Shown here: one piece after another, positions 26,396 through 35,720 of the stretch | Numbering within the stretch: the first letter of the stretch is position 1 | How the letters are laid out: the number at the start of each line of letters is the position of its first letter | NCBI RefSeq assembly: GCF_011758565.1 | Contig: NZ_JAAMOX010000002.1 | Span: 310,001-374,000, forward strand | Reading direction: 5' to 3' | Origin: Lysinibacter cavernae | GTDB lineage: Bacteria > Actinomycetota > Actinomycetes > Actinomycetales > Microbacteriaceae | DNA: 64,000 nt | The notes under the pieces: generated by a model | What the model was told of the DNA's origin: nothing | Seen by the model: only the letters and a program-made list of their open reading frames with translations | Database searches by the model: none | Made by a program: the position numbers and the translations under genes

Positions 26396-27679
26396 TCAGT
26401 AGCCGGGCGCCGGAGCTCTGCTCTTTGCCGCCCAAATGCCGGAGACCGCAAGGATAACCGTGGTGACCAGCACGGCAAGCAGCGGGCCAGACCAGCCGTC
26501 GGAGATATCCCTGAGCCATCCCGTCACAACCGGCCCTGCGGCGGCCAGCGTATAGCCAACCGTTTGCACAAACGCCGTGAGCTTTCGATTTTGATCGATG
26601 CTTGCGGTGCGCTGGATAACGATTGAAAAGATGACGGTGAAGGTCGCGCCCTGCGCCATCCCACCGCAGATAACCCAGAGGTACCAGAACGACGGCGCAA
26701 CAAGCATGCCGAGCGGCATCGCGATCCACAGCGAGCTGACCAAGACCATAAGCCGCGTTGCGTTCCAGCTGAATATGGCGCCGAGCGTCGGGATCAACAA
26801 AGGCCCAACGATGGCAAGGGCCTGGAAGCCACTCGCCGCAAAACCTGCCTGCGAGGGGGTCATCTCCTGCGACTGTGACAGAAGCGCCGGCAGCCATGAG
26901 GCCACCGCATAAAACGCAAGGTTGTGAGCCGCGAAGGCAATCGCTAACAGCCAGGCAACGCTCCAGGCGTACGGCCGGAAACCGCGAGAATCACCGGGCT
27001 TGACGATCGCGATGGGGATCGTCGCTGTCGAGAGTTCCTCAAATTGGGCTCGCTCCTTGGAGACGGGCTTTGCCGGTTCCGGGGCGACGGCGTCCATCCA
27101 TCTGGGCCGGTCAAGGTGTGGCGGATACACGATGACCCACAGCACGAGGGCCAGTACTGCAAAAATGGCCCAGTTTGCGAGAGCGAGCTGCCAGCCAACA
27201 ATCTCGGCAAAGGGGGCGGTTAGCGCCGCAGCCGCGGTCGTCCCCACGTTGACGGATGCCGTGTAGATGCCCGTCACGAGCACAGCGCGCGTCTTGAAAT
27301 CGCGGCCAATGAGCATCGGTATCGCTATGTTTCCGATGGTCAGGGCAGCGCCAATAATGACCGTGCCGCCGATCGCAGCGGTCAGTGTCCCGCCAGACCG
27401 CACGATCGTTCCGATGATGAGACCGGTGAGGCAATACAGCACCGCGTGATTGACCCCAATTTTGCGAAGCAACAGTGAGGTGAACGGCGTGATGAGGCCA
27501 AAACAGAGCACAGGGATACTCGTCAGCAACCCGGCTGCGGCAGAGGTGAGCCCAAGATCGGCGCGCATGAGTTCGATCACCGGCGAGATCGCAATCGGAG
27601 GGATGCGGAGGTTGACCGACAACAGCGCCAGCGCAGCGAGCGACAGGAGTGCGTACCCGTGGCCTCTGCGCGACATCAC
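26396..27679 (-). CDS. MFS transporter, CynX/NimT (cyanate permease-like) family
   Basis: A 427-aa protein with about twelve membrane helices in two halves and a hydrophilic loop around residues 190-240. SVNLRIPPIAISPVIELMRA and LTSIPVLCFGLITPF at the N-terminus are typical of the CynX/NimT branch, whose members export or import small anions and nitroimidazole-like drugs. The substrate here is unknown. The frame begins with two Met codons (27679 and 27676). It stands alone on the minus strand and is followed by the hairpin-rich gap. Confidence 0.85.
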   Translation of the reverse strand: MMSRRGHGYALLSLAALALLSVNLRIPPIAISPVIELMRADLGLTSAAAGLLTSIPVLCFGLITPFTSLLLRKIGVNHAVLYCLTGLIIGTIVRSGGTLTAAIGGTVIIGAALTIGNIAIPMLIGRDFKTRAVLVTGIYTASVNVGTTAAAALTAPFAEIVGWQLALANWAIFAVLALVLWVIVYPPHLDRPRWMDAVAPEPAKPVSKERAQFEELSTATIPIAIVKPGDSRGFRPYAWSVAWLLAIAFAAHNLAFYAVASWLPALLSQSQEMTPSQAGFAASGFQALAIVGPLLIPTLGAIFSWNATRLMVLVSSLWIAMPLGMLVAPSFWYLWVICGGMAQGATFTVIFSIVIQRTASIDQNRKLTAFVQTVGYTLAAAGPVVTGWLRDISDGWSGPLLAVLVTTVILAVSGIWAAKSRAPAPGY

Positions 27680-27773
27680 AACTGGGCTCCTTCATCGGTC
27701 GGGTACCCAATAAACTTAGCGGCCAAGCCGATTAGGCGCGGAACATTACGCCCGGGATGACGCCACGACCGCG

Positions 27774-28286
27774 TTACTTCGCAGCAGGCCTTCGGTAGGT
27801 GTCAAAGCGGAACGGCATCCCCTTGGTCGAGATGTGCCAGCCGTCGGCAGGCTCGCTAGTGACCAACCAGTCGCCGTCGATGAGCGGTCCGCGGGTGTCT
27901 CCCTCAAGGGCTACATCAATGACCGTTACCTCAAGCCGATCGGCATGGGCCATGGCCTGTCGGTAGATTTCTCCGCCGCCGATGACCCAGATGTCTGCAG
28001 TGCTGTCGCCCCCTGTTGCCAGCTCGATGGCCTGCTCAAGGGAGTTTGCTACCTCTGCCCCGTCGGCTTGCCAATCGTCGCGGCGAGTAATCACGATGTT
28101 GCGGCGCCCGGCGAGGGGGCGAAACCGAGGCGGAAGGGAATCCCAGGTTTTGCGCCCCATAATCACCGGATGTCCGTGGGTGAGCTGCTTAAAGTGAGCG
28201 AGGTCTTCCGGCAGGTGCCATGGCATGACGCCGTCGCGGCCAATAATTCGGTCGCGGGCCTGCGCCCAGATCAGGGAGACGGTCAT
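27774..28286 (-). CDS. folA: Dihydrofolate reductase
   Basis: A 170-aa enzyme that reduces dihydrofolate with [25 protein letters not shown] is the N-terminal substrate and nicotinamide loop; [20 protein letters not shown] binds [23 protein letters not shown] is the second pyrophosphate motif; [12 protein letters not shown] closes the fold. It is translationally coupled to thyA by an ATGA overlap, the usual pairing because thymidylate synthase produces dihydrofolate. Confidence 0.95.
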   Translation of the reverse strand: MTVSLIWAQARDRIIGRDGVMPWHLPEDLAHFKQLTHGHPVIMGRKTWDSLPPRFRPLAGRRNIVITRRDDWQADGAEVANSLEQAIELATGGDSTADIWVIGGGEIYRQAMAHADRLEVTVIDVALEGDTRGPLIDGDWLVTSEPADGWHISTKGMPFRFDTYRRPAAK

Positions 28287-29092
28287 ACCGCGACGCTGCC
28301 CTTGATCGCGGGGTGGTGCTGGTAGTCAATAACCTCGAAGTCTTCGTATTCGTACTCAAAAATGTTGTCCGGCGTGCGCAGCAGTTTGAGGGTTGGGTAC
28401 GGGTAAGGGTCGCGGCTGAGCTGCTCGGCAACCTGTTCGCGGTGGTTGTCGTAGATGTGGCAGTCGCCGCCCGTCCAGATAAAGTCACCAACCTCAAGAC
28501 CGGTCTGCGCCGCAACCATGTGCGTGAGCATGGCGTAGCTGGCAATGTTAAACGGAACCCCCAAGAACAGGTCTGCGCTGCGCTGGTACAGCTGGCAGGA
28601 CAGTTTTCCGTCGGCAACATAAAACTGGAAAAATGCGTGGCAGGGGGCGAGGGCCATCTGCGGGATATCGGCAACGTTCCAGGCGGAAACGATAATTCGG
28701 CGGGAATCCGGATCGCTCGTAAGCTGCTCGATGACCTGCGAAATCTGGTCGATGTGCTCGCCGCTTGGCGTTGGCCATGAGCGCCACTGCACGCCGTAGA
28801 CCGGGCCGAGGTCGCCGTTCTCATCGGCCCACTCGTCCCAGATGCGGACGCCATGTTCTTTCAGCCAGCCAACGTTGCTTTCGCCGCGCAAAAACCACAG
28901 CAGCTCGTAGGCCACCGATTTGAAGTGCACACGCTTGGTCGTCACAAGAGGAAAACCCTCCTGCAGGTTGAAGCGCATCTGAGCACCAAACACGCTGGTC
29001 GTGCCGGTTCCGGTGCGGTCGCCCTTGGCGGTTCCGGTCTCAAGCACGTGGCGGAGCAAGTCTTCGTACGGGGTGGCGATCGAGGTAGTCAT
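28283..29092 (-). CDS. thyA: Thymidylate synthase (ThyA type)
   Basis: A 269-aa enzyme that methylates dUMP to dTMP with methylene-tetrahydrofolate. [20 protein letters not shown] is the phosphate-binding loop; the catalytic Cys is C151 in [34 protein letters not shown] binds substrate and [10 protein letters not shown] is the C-terminus. The frame reaches 29152, but the ATG at 29092 ([12 protein letters not shown]) gives the standard start. A long inverted repeat lies upstream. Confidence 0.96.
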   Translation of the reverse strand: MTTSIATPYEDLLRHVLETGTAKGDRTGTGTTSVFGAQMRFNLQEGFPLVTTKRVHFKSVAYELLWFLRGESNVGWLKEHGVRIWDEWADENGDLGPVYGVQWRSWPTPSGEHIDQISQVIEQLTSDPDSRRIIVSAWNVADIPQMALAPCHAFFQFYVADGKLSCQLYQRSADLFLGVPFNIASYAMLTHMVAAQTGLEVGDFIWTGGDCHIYDNHREQVAEQLSRDPYPYPTLKLLRTPDNIFEYEYEDFEVIDYQHHPAIKGSVAV

Positions 29093-29142
29093 CACCTTCG
29101 AGCGTAGGCGCTTTTTTGTCAAAATGCGATTGCGGCCTCTCC

Positions 29143-29204
29143 TGGGGCGCATTCTTGCTCGTGGGGCGCAATTAAGCGCACCCCACGAGCAAGAATGCGC
29201 CCCA
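29143..29204. repeat. Long inverted repeat (24-bp perfect arms) between the GNAT and thyA genes
   Basis: The left arm 29143-29166 (TGGGGCGCATTC then TTGCTCGTGGGG) is the exact reverse complement of 29181-29204, with a 14-nt spacer that itself holds CGC-AATTAA-GCG. The unit GCTCGTGGGGCGCA recurs in both orientations (29157-29170; reverse at 29196-29209). It lies 28 bp beyond the GNAT stop and 51 bp before thyA, so termination is likely, but the stem is much longer than a terminator needs. Confidence 0.8.
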
Positions 29205-29231
29205 CGAGCGAGGGCAGCGCGAGGGCAGCGG

Positions 29232-29807
29232 CTAGGCCAGCGACTTGACCAGGGTTTCGAACTGGAGGGCCTGAGTGGGCGCGCCGAAGTCAGGATTATC
29301 GCTTGGAAACGGGGTCAGGATGCCAGTGCGCGCGTAGCCGCGCCGCTCATAGAAGGCGATGAGCTCGGCCCGAACATCAATGACCGTCATCTTCATCGAG
29401 GTTGCGCCCCACTCGCGCTTGACGAAGCTCTCGGCAACTTCCATGATCTGCTTTCCGGTTCCCCTGCCCTGCTCAGTTGGGCTCACGGCGAACATGCCGA
29501 GGTATCCAGTTCCTGGCTCGATCAGTTCAACGTGCACACAACCGATGAGCTTGGTGTCGCGTTCGGCGAGCAGGACGTTGCTGTGGTCTCGCTGCATATC
29601 GGCGAGCAGCACCTGCGGCGTGATTCGCTCGCCGTTGAGCAGGTCTGCTTCGGTTGTCCAGCCGGCGCGGCTTTCGTCTCCGCGATAGGCGGATGTGACA
29701 AGCCTCACAATGGCGGTGATGTCGTTGGTCGTTGCAACGCGGAACGTGGTCTGCTCGCGAGCCGACTTCTCGGGGGATTCAATCACAGGAATACGGTACC
29801 TCAGCAA
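29232..29807 (-). CDS. GNAT-family N-acetyltransferase
   Basis: A 191-aa acetyl-CoA-dependent transferase. The GNAT core is visible: [20 protein letters not shown] (strand 3-4 region), [20 protein letters not shown] with the QxxGxG/A acetyl-CoA pyrophosphate loop, and [20 protein letters not shown] near the end. The substrate is unknown. The first 20 residues are not part of the domain, so a start slightly downstream is possible. It lies 13 bp upstream of nothing functionally related; the NAD operon's last gene ends just above it on the same strand. Confidence 0.8.
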   Translation of the reverse strand: MLRYRIPVIESPEKSAREQTTFRVATTNDITAIVRLVTSAYRGDESRAGWTTEADLLNGERITPQVLLADMQRDHSNVLLAERDTKLIGCVHVELIEPGTGYLGMFAVSPTEQGRGTGKQIMEVAESFVKREWGATSMKMTVIDVRAELIAFYERRGYARTGILTPFPSDNPDFGAPTQALQFETLVKSLA

Positions 29808-29819
29808 ACGGGTTCTTGC

Positions 29820-30989
29820 TCATCGGACCGCTGCCCCACCAACGTCTCGTTGGAGCCGCCGCGTCGAAGCGGCGTTGGTCAACACATCCACAACCAGATC
29901 CGCCTCGGCCGGTTCAAGGGGCCGCAACAGGCTCAACCGCACGGCCGACTGTGCGACCTCCCGGCTCAGCCCCATGGCAAGCAGAACGGGTGATGGCTCG
30001 TCGTGGCCAGCGGCACACGCAGAGCCGGAAGACGCCGCGATGCCGGCCGCGTCGAGGGCAACAACAATCGATTCGCCGCTCACCCCGGTAAAACACCACG
30101 AAGCGTGGCCAGGAAGCCTCGCGAAGGGGTCTCCGGTGAGCAGCGCATCCGGGACCGCCTTGCCAACCCGCTGCACGAGGGATGCTCGTGACTTGGCAAG
30201 TTCCTCACGATCCTGCTCGATGTCGGGGTTGCCAAGCAGCAGTTGCGCGGCTGCAGCAAATCCAACAATTCCTGCCACATGTTCGGTTCCTGACCGAGCC
30301 CCTCGCTCCTGCCCGCCGCCGTGAAGGACGGGCTCGATCGCGAGGCTTCTCCGACGGAAAAGCGCACCAACCCCCTTCGGCCCGCCGAGCTTATGCGCCG
30401 AGCAGCTGAGCGCGTCAACGCCGAGTTCCGCGGCGGAAACCGAGAGCGAGCCGACCGCTTGCACCGCATCGGTGTGCATAAGCGCGCCCCGCTCGTGAGC
30501 GACATCGGCGAGGGCGCGAATCGGCTGCACCGTTCCAACCTCGTTATTGGCGAGACCGATCGAAACAAGGCTGGTGTCGTCCCTCAGCGCCTCGGCGAGC
30601 GCATCCGGAGCCACCCTGCCAAAGTAATCGACCGGAACATACGACAGCTCAAAGCCGTGGAACCGTTCGAGATACCGGCACGATTCGATCACAGAGGGAT
30701 GCTCGATAGCCGTCGTGACCAGGTGCCGGCCCCGTGGATTGGCAAGCGCGAGCCCCTTCACCGCGAGGTTATTGGCCTCCGTACCTCCTGAGGTAAAGAC
30801 GATGTCGGATGGTCGTCCGCCGAGCAGCTGGGCGACGGTGGAACGCCCCCAGTCGACGGCATCCCTTGCCCGCTGGCCGGCCGCATGAACGCTCGACGCG
30901 TTGGCAAATTCCTCTGAGAGGTACGCCCACATGGCCCGAAGGACCTCGTCTGGCATCCGCGTTGTTGCCGCGTTATCGAGATACAGCAC
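29820..30989 (-). CDS. Cysteine desulfurase, NifS/IscS-like, of the NAD operon
   Basis: A 389-aa PLP enzyme that releases sulfur from cysteine. MLYLDNAATTRMPDEVLRAM is the N-terminus, FTSGGTEANNLAVKG binds PLP, the lysine is K200 in SCSAHKLGGPKGVGALF, and the active-site Cys is C325 in SSGSACAAGHDE. It is the last gene of nadA-nadB-nadC-nifS; in this arrangement the desulfurase is thought to serve assembly of the oxygen-sensitive [4Fe-4S] cluster of NadA. The ATG at 30989 shares one base with the nadC stop. Confidence 0.9.
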   Translation of the reverse strand: MLYLDNAATTRMPDEVLRAMWAYLSEEFANASSVHAAGQRARDAVDWGRSTVAQLLGGRPSDIVFTSGGTEANNLAVKGLALANPRGRHLVTTAIEHPSVIESCRYLERFHGFELSYVPVDYFGRVAPDALAEALRDDTSLVSIGLANNEVGTVQPIRALADVAHERGALMHTDAVQAVGSLSVSAAELGVDALSCSAHKLGGPKGVGALFRRRSLAIEPVLHGGGQERGARSGTEHVAGIVGFAAAAQLLLGNPDIEQDREELAKSRASLVQRVGKAVPDALLTGDPFARLPGHASWCFTGVSGESIVVALDAAGIAASSGSACAAGHDEPSPVLLAMGLSREVAQSAVRLSLLRPLEPAEADLVVDVLTNAASTRRLQRDVGGAAVR

Positions 30990-31852
30990 TAGGGCGCACC
31001 CGTAATCACGATGTCAAGCCCAAGGTCAAGTGCACGAGCGCTGTGTGTCAGAGCCCCGACCGAGATAACGTCGACGCCCGTTGCGGCAATCTCACCAACG
31101 GTCACAAGGTTCACGCCTCCGCTCGCCTCAACCAGCGCGCGCCCAGCGATCTGTGTCACCCCGGCGCGCAGATCCTCCAAGGAGAAATTGTCGAGCATGA
31201 TCGTATCGATGCGAGCGGCGAGAACGGCCTCAACCTGGTCGAGCCGATCAACCTCGACCTCGATATGAGTGGTGTGACCAACGGATTGGCGGAGGCTGAC
31301 CAGCGCCTCGGTGACGCCAAGCCCGCGTTGCTGCTGCAACACCGCGAGGTGATTATCTTTCACCATGACCGCATCGGAAAGCCCAAAACGGTGGTTCGAT
31401 CCGCCGCCGCAGGCGACGGCGTATTTTTCGGCCGCCCGCAGACCTGGGGTGGTCTTTCGCGTGTCGGCGATGCGGGCCGCTGTGCCGGCGACCGCCGCAA
31501 CGTAGGCGGATGTGAGCGTCGCCACTCCGCTCATCCGCTGCACAAAGTTCAGGCCAACGCGTTCTGCGGTGAGCAGCGGGCGGGCAGGGCCGCTGACCGT
31601 AGCCAGCACGTCCCCAGACGAGAAGGTGTCTCCATCCGCGACCAAACGTTCAACCAGGAGCGACTGATCGCAGAGCTCAAACGCCCGCGCAAAGACCGCG
31701 CCACCGCTCATGACTCCTGGCTCTCTCGCAACAAGCTGAGCTGAGGCCTGCGCCCCGACGGGGATCACGGCCTCAGCGGTGATGTCACCCCATGGTGCGT
31801 CTTCGCGCAGCGCCCGGTCGACGATCTCGGTAACGATGGTGGGGGTCAGCAT
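30989..31852 (-). CDS. nadC: Nicotinate-nucleotide pyrophosphorylase (carboxylating)
   Basis: A 287-aa enzyme that joins quinolinate and PRPP to nicotinate mononucleotide with loss of CO2. REDAPWGDITAEAVIP is the N-terminal motif; VGLNFVQRMSGVATLTSAYV and TRKTTPGLRAAEKYAVACGG followed by SNHRFGLSDAVMVKDNH hold the PRPP and quinolinate residues; EVEVDRLDQVEAVL and VEASGGVNLVTVGEIAATGV complete the barrel. It sits between nadB (one-base overlap) and the desulfurase. Confidence 0.95.
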   Translation of the reverse strand: MLTPTIVTEIVDRALREDAPWGDITAEAVIPVGAQASAQLVAREPGVMSGGAVFARAFELCDQSLLVERLVADGDTFSSGDVLATVSGPARPLLTAERVGLNFVQRMSGVATLTSAYVAAVAGTAARIADTRKTTPGLRAAEKYAVACGGGSNHRFGLSDAVMVKDNHLAVLQQQRGLGVTEALVSLRQSVGHTTHIEVEVDRLDQVEAVLAARIDTIMLDNFSLEDLRAGVTQIAGRALVEASGGVNLVTVGEIAATGVDVISVGALTHSARALDLGLDIVITGAP

Positions 31853-33504
31853 TAGGCGCTCCTTGAGAGGTGGCGGTCGGCTCGGCTCAGCCGGTCGACA
31901 CGATTGAGATCACACACGTTTCTGGTTGCCGGGTATGGTGCGGAGAATATGTAATTCCGGCTGAACGCCTTGGCCGGATCACTCTGCCGCGCGTCGGTGC
32001 GAAGGTGGGCACCTCGCGATTCATCCCGCTCGCTCGCCGCAACGGCAATAAGGTGGCCGAGGGTCGCGAGGTTCAGCAGTTCCATGGATGCCGTGGCTCC
32101 GGACACCCGGCCGGCCTGGTCCTGACCATGCTGGGACTCGATGCTCAGCGCGGCTGCCCATTCGCCGAGGCGCGTTGCCGCGCGGCCAAGGCCGTTGCCG
32201 TCCCGCGCCAGTCCGACCTCCGACCACATGAGCTCACGGACGTCACAGGCGGTTGGCTCCATGCCGAGGACTGCCGGCGGAAGCGCGCAGACCGATGCCG
32301 GTTCGCCACCGTCGAAATGATCGTCGCGATGGCCACCCGTTGCGGCGGCGACGCCAGCCCTCCTGCCGAAGACAACCGCTTCAAGGAGCGAATTAGACGC
32401 GAGCCGGTTGGCTCCGTGGACACCGGTATTTGCTGCCTCACCCGCCGCAAACAGGCCGGGAATGGAGGTGCGCCCGTCATGATCGGTGCGGATGCCTCCC
32501 ATCCAATAGTGCGCGGCAGGGGTCACGGGAATAGGCTCACGCGCCCAGTCAAAACCGTTCTCCGCGCAGACACGGTTAATGGTGGGAAACCGAGTCGCCA
32601 GGTACGCAGCGGCCTTCGGCTCCCCGAGGCCAGGGGCACGAAGCATCACAGGGCGACCGCCCTGCTCTGCCATGACCGTCGCGATTGTGCGAGCCACAAC
32701 ATCCCGAGGCGCGAGTTCGGCGGCTGGGTGGGCATCAACCATAAAACGATGACCCCGCTCATCAACAAGGACTGCGCCTGCCCCGCGAACGGCTTCAGAC
32801 ACGAGAAAGTTTCCCTCCACGGCGAGGGCCGTCGGGTGAAACTGGTAAAACTCAAGATCGCAAAGGACGGCACCTGCCCTCGCCGCTGCCGCGACCCCGT
32901 CACCGGTTGCGATGGCTGGGTTGGTTGTGTGCGAGTAGAGCTGCCCTGCGCCGCCGGTTGCCAGCACAACGGCCGAGGCGTCGAGCACCTCGCGCGTTCC
33001 ATCATCCGCAAGCAGCTCTACCCCAGCGGCACGGCCATCCTTCAGCCGAATATCAGCCACGTAGCGGTATTCGAGCACGCTCACCCTGCCCTCGCGGATG
33101 CGCTGCGCAAGAGCAGTCTCAATCACCGCCCCGGTTGCGTCGCCTCCGGCATGCACAATTCGATGCCGAGAGTGGGCCGCCTCAAGCCCGCGAGCGAGGT
33201 TTCCTGAGGCATCCCTGTCGAACGCAACACCGAGCCCGATGAGGTCGTGGATTCGCTGGGGCCCCTCGGCCGTGAGAACCCTTGCCGCTGATGCTCGCAC
33301 CAGCCCGTTGCCCGCCGCGAGCGTGTCCATCAGGTGCCGTTCGGCCGAATCGTCGTCGCCGAGCGCAGCGGCAATACCGCCCTGTGCGGCGAACGTATTC
33401 GACATCTCAAGCGCGGCCTTCGTCACCATCGTGACGTCATCGAAGTCGGCAGCGGCAAGTGCTGCGGTGATTCCGGCAAGCCCGCTCCCAACGACGACAA
33501 TCAC
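31852..33504 (-). CDS. nadB: L-aspartate oxidase
   Basis: A 550-aa FAD enzyme that makes iminoaspartate from aspartate for NadA. VIVVVGSGLAGITAALAAAD is the FAD motif at the very N-terminus; AQGGIAAALGDDDSAERHLM and GAHRLASN-like GANRLASNSLLEAVVFGR match the succinate dehydrogenase/fumarate reductase flavoprotein family; HYWMGGIRTDHDGRTSIPGL holds the active-site residues. The GTG at 33504 overlaps the nadA stop as GTGA; the longer frame to 33678 reads back into nadA and is not used. Confidence 0.93.
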   Translation of the reverse strand: MIVVVGSGLAGITAALAAADFDDVTMVTKAALEMSNTFAAQGGIAAALGDDDSAERHLMDTLAAGNGLVRASAARVLTAEGPQRIHDLIGLGVAFDRDASGNLARGLEAAHSRHRIVHAGGDATGAVIETALAQRIREGRVSVLEYRYVADIRLKDGRAAGVELLADDGTREVLDASAVVLATGGAGQLYSHTTNPAIATGDGVAAAARAGAVLCDLEFYQFHPTALAVEGNFLVSEAVRGAGAVLVDERGHRFMVDAHPAAELAPRDVVARTIATVMAEQGGRPVMLRAPGLGEPKAAAYLATRFPTINRVCAENGFDWAREPIPVTPAAHYWMGGIRTDHDGRTSIPGLFAAGEAANTGVHGANRLASNSLLEAVVFGRRAGVAAATGGHRDDHFDGGEPASVCALPPAVLGMEPTACDVRELMWSEVGLARDGNGLGRAATRLGEWAAALSIESQHGQDQAGRVSGATASMELLNLATLGHLIAVAASERDESRGAHLRTDARQSDPAKAFSRNYIFSAPYPATRNVCDLNRVDRLSRADRHLSRSA

Positions 33505-34826
33505 GGCTTTGCCGCCAGCATCCGTTCGAGGGCAAGGAGCGAGCCCTCGCTCACGCTCTCGTCGACGCTGATACGGTTCACCACTTCGCCAGCGAGCAAA
33601 CGCTCGAGCGTCCAAGCGAGGTATCCGGGGTGGATGCGGTACATCGTTGAGCACGGGCATACCACCGGGTCGAGGCAAAAGATGGTGTGCTGCGGATACT
33701 GCGTCGCGAGGCGCTGCACAAGGTTGATCTCGGTGCCAATCGCAAAGGTCGTGCCGTCGGGTGCCGCAGCGATTGCCTTCGTGATGTAGTCGGTCGAGCC
33801 GCTCTCGTCTGCGGCGTCAACAACATCCATAGGGCATTCTGGATGAACCACAACACGTACGCCCGGGTGCTCAGCCCTCGCTTGCTCAATCTGGGCCACG
33901 CTAAATCGCTTGTGGACCGAGCAGAACCCGTTCCAGAGAATAACCTTCGCCTCGTTGAGCTGTTGCTCGGTATTGCCTCCGAGTTCGCGGTTGGGGTTCC
34001 ACATCGGCATCTGTTCGAGCGGAATTCCCATGGCCTTCGCCGTATTGCGGCCAAGATGCTGGTCGGGAAAAAACACCACCCGCTGACCGCGCTCGAATGC
34101 CCATTCCAGAACGGTATGCGCATTCGAGGAGGTGCAGACGATGCCCCCTCGCTTGCCGCAGAAATCTTTGATGGCGGCGGATGAGTTCATGTAGGTGACG
34201 GGGATAACTGGCACCCGACCCTGCTCGTCGGGCTCTGTCCCATAGAGAGCCTCGAGATCGGCCCAGCAGTCTTCGACCTGGTCAATGTTTGCCATATCGG
34301 CCATCGAGCAGCCTGCCGCGAGGTTTGGCAGGATAACTGCCTGCTGGGGCTTGGAGAGAATATCAGCGGTCTCCGCCATAAAGTGCACACCGCAGAAGAT
34401 GATGGCTTCGGCCTGCGGTTGCGTGGTTGCTGCCCTGGCGAGCTGGAACGAGTCACCAACAAAGTCGGCAAATTTCACGACCTCGTCTCGCTGGTAAAAG
34501 TGCCCAAGAATCAGTACGCGGTCCCCGAGCGCCTGTTTGGCATCCCAAATGCGGCGTTCGAGTTCCGCCTCGGTCGCGACGGTGTATTCGTCTGGCAGTT
34601 TGCCCTGGCGCGGGGCACCAAGCGGGATGAGATCGGCGACGGATGCGCCAGGTCCGTATGTGGAGGCGGGGCGCTGGTCAATCGACCACGGGTCCCTCGC
34701 GAGATCGGTATCGCATGTGCTGACGCTCGGCGCGGCCCCCGCCGTCCGAAGATTGATCGGTCGGCCGCTGTGGCTGTCAGTGCGTGGTTCGTGAATGCTG
34801 CGAATCAGTTCGTCTACCGACGTCAT
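33501..34826 (-). CDS. nadA: Quinolinate synthase A
   Basis: A 441-aa [4Fe-4S] enzyme that condenses iminoaspartate with dihydroxyacetone phosphate to quinolinate. The cluster cysteines fit NLAAGCSMADMANI, GGIVCTSSNAHTVL and LDPVVCPCSTMYR; VLILGHFYQRDEVVKFADFV and HPECPMDVVDAAD are further signatures. An N-terminal extension of about 75 residues, common in Actinobacteria, precedes the catalytic core. The ATG is four bases inside the end of nrtR, so the operon is coupled to its regulator. Confidence 0.95.
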   Translation of the reverse strand: MTSVDELIRSIHEPRTDSHSGRPINLRTAGAAPSVSTCDTDLARDPWSIDQRPASTYGPGASVADLIPLGAPRQGKLPDEYTVATEAELERRIWDAKQALGDRVLILGHFYQRDEVVKFADFVGDSFQLARAATTQPQAEAIIFCGVHFMAETADILSKPQQAVILPNLAAGCSMADMANIDQVEDCWADLEALYGTEPDEQGRVPVIPVTYMNSSAAIKDFCGKRGGIVCTSSNAHTVLEWAFERGQRVVFFPDQHLGRNTAKAMGIPLEQMPMWNPNRELGGNTEQQLNEAKVILWNGFCSVHKRFSVAQIEQARAEHPGVRVVVHPECPMDVVDAADESGSTDYITKAIAAAPDGTTFAIGTEINLVQRLATQYPQHTIFCLDPVVCPCSTMYRIHPGYLAWTLERLLAGEVVNRISVDESVSEGSLLALERMLAAKP

Positions 34827-35629
34827 GATGATCTCCTTGTATCGGATGCCGCGTGGTCGACATCACTGAAGCTGTACAGTTTTGCGGGGCGGTACCCGAC
34901 GCCGGTCTCGACTCGACCGGTCTCGCGAAGATGCCCGCTCGCAAGCGCTTGGCGGCGGAAGTTGGCGGGATCTGATTGCTTGCCAAGGACCGCTTCGTAG
35001 ACGACCCTGAGTTGCGCAAGGGTGAACGATTCGCCAAGAAACCGGTAGGCAACCGTTGAATACTCGGTCTTGTTGCGGAGCCTCCACAGCGCGTAGTTGA
35101 CGATGTCAGCGTGATCAAACGCTAGGTCCGGCAGGCTGTCGGCGGAGAACCAAGCGACGTTACTGAGCTGTCCGTTCCCGAGCTGTCCGCTACTGCGCTG
35201 TGCCGCTGCTGGCTCCGAGACGGTTTGGACGCCGGTATCGCCGGCGATCTCGTCGTTTGTGAGCAGCGCCCAGTAGGCAATTGTGACAAGTCGTTGGTCG
35301 GAGGCCGACCGCTCCGGCTCGCCAAAGGCATACAGCTGTTCGAGGTAGCGCGGGCTGGCGCCTGTTGTGTCAGCAAGCGTGCGCCGCGAGGTATCCGAAA
35401 GTGATTCGTTCCAGGTGAGCGGCCCGCCGGGCAGGGCCCACTGCCCCCGAAACGGGTCTCTGGTTCGCCGGACGAGCGGCAGCCACAGGGTGATGTTGTG
35501 CGGCTCGCTTTCGGAGGGATGAGGATTGGCACCTTCAGCTGGCGGCCGCAGTGCAAACGCGACGGTTGATACGGCAACGCGCGGCGGAAGGAACCGACGC
35601 TCACTCACGTTTGCCGCTGCGTAATCCAT
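34823..35629 (-). CDS. nrtR: NrtR-type Nudix-related transcriptional regulator of NAD synthesis
   Basis: A 268-aa protein with an N-terminal Nudix-like domain (about 15-170) and a C-terminal winged helix (about 180-250, FTLAQLRVVYEAVLGKQ, NFRRQALASGHL). The Nudix box at about residues 68-90 is degenerate: the REUxEE glutamates read T, D and T (RRTLADTTG), so it should bind but not hydrolyse its nucleotide, as described for many NrtR proteins that sense ADP-ribose or related NAD metabolites. It is the first gene of the nad operon, four bases overlap nadA, and a near-perfect palindrome lies upstream. Confidence 0.85.
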   Translation of the reverse strand: MDYAAANVSERRFLPPRVAVSTVAFALRPPAEGANPHPSESEPHNITLWLPLVRRTRDPFRGQWALPGGPLTWNESLSDTSRRTLADTTGASPRYLEQLYAFGEPERSASDQRLVTIAYWALLTNDEIAGDTGVQTVSEPAAAQRSSGQLGNGQLSNVAWFSADSLPDLAFDHADIVNYALWRLRNKTEYSTVAYRFLGESFTLAQLRVVYEAVLGKQSDPANFRRQALASGHLRETGRVETGVGYRPAKLYSFSDVDHAASDTRRSS

Positions 35630-35667
35630 GAAAACTCCCGCGTTTTGCGCGTCTTCAGCGAAAACGG

Positions 35668-35696
35668 CTACTTATAGTCAAGATGACTTTAAGTAG
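35668..35696. promoter_or_regulatory. Candidate NrtR operator upstream of nrtR-nadABC
   Basis: CTACTTATAGTCA (35668-35680), a 3-nt spacer AGA, and TGACTTTAAGTAG (35684-35696) form an inverted repeat with 12 of 13 positions matching, 38 bp before the nrtR start. Size, symmetry and place fit an autoregulatory NrtR site controlling the whole nad operon. Binding is inferred, not shown. Confidence 0.65.
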
Positions 35697-35720
35697 GGTA
35701 CGCGCTTTTCTCCCCGCGCG

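Noticed and set aside
25290-26402. 370-aa plus-strand open frame
   Set aside because: It crosses the VOC gene in antisense and the hairpin-rich gap; composition and lack of motifs indicate chance in high-GC DNA.
29001-29993. 330-aa plus-strand open frame
   Set aside because: It runs antisense through thyA, the long inverted repeat and the GNAT gene.
31870-33207. 445-aa plus-strand open frame
   Set aside because: It is antisense to nadB, whose FAD and active-site motifs are unmistakable.
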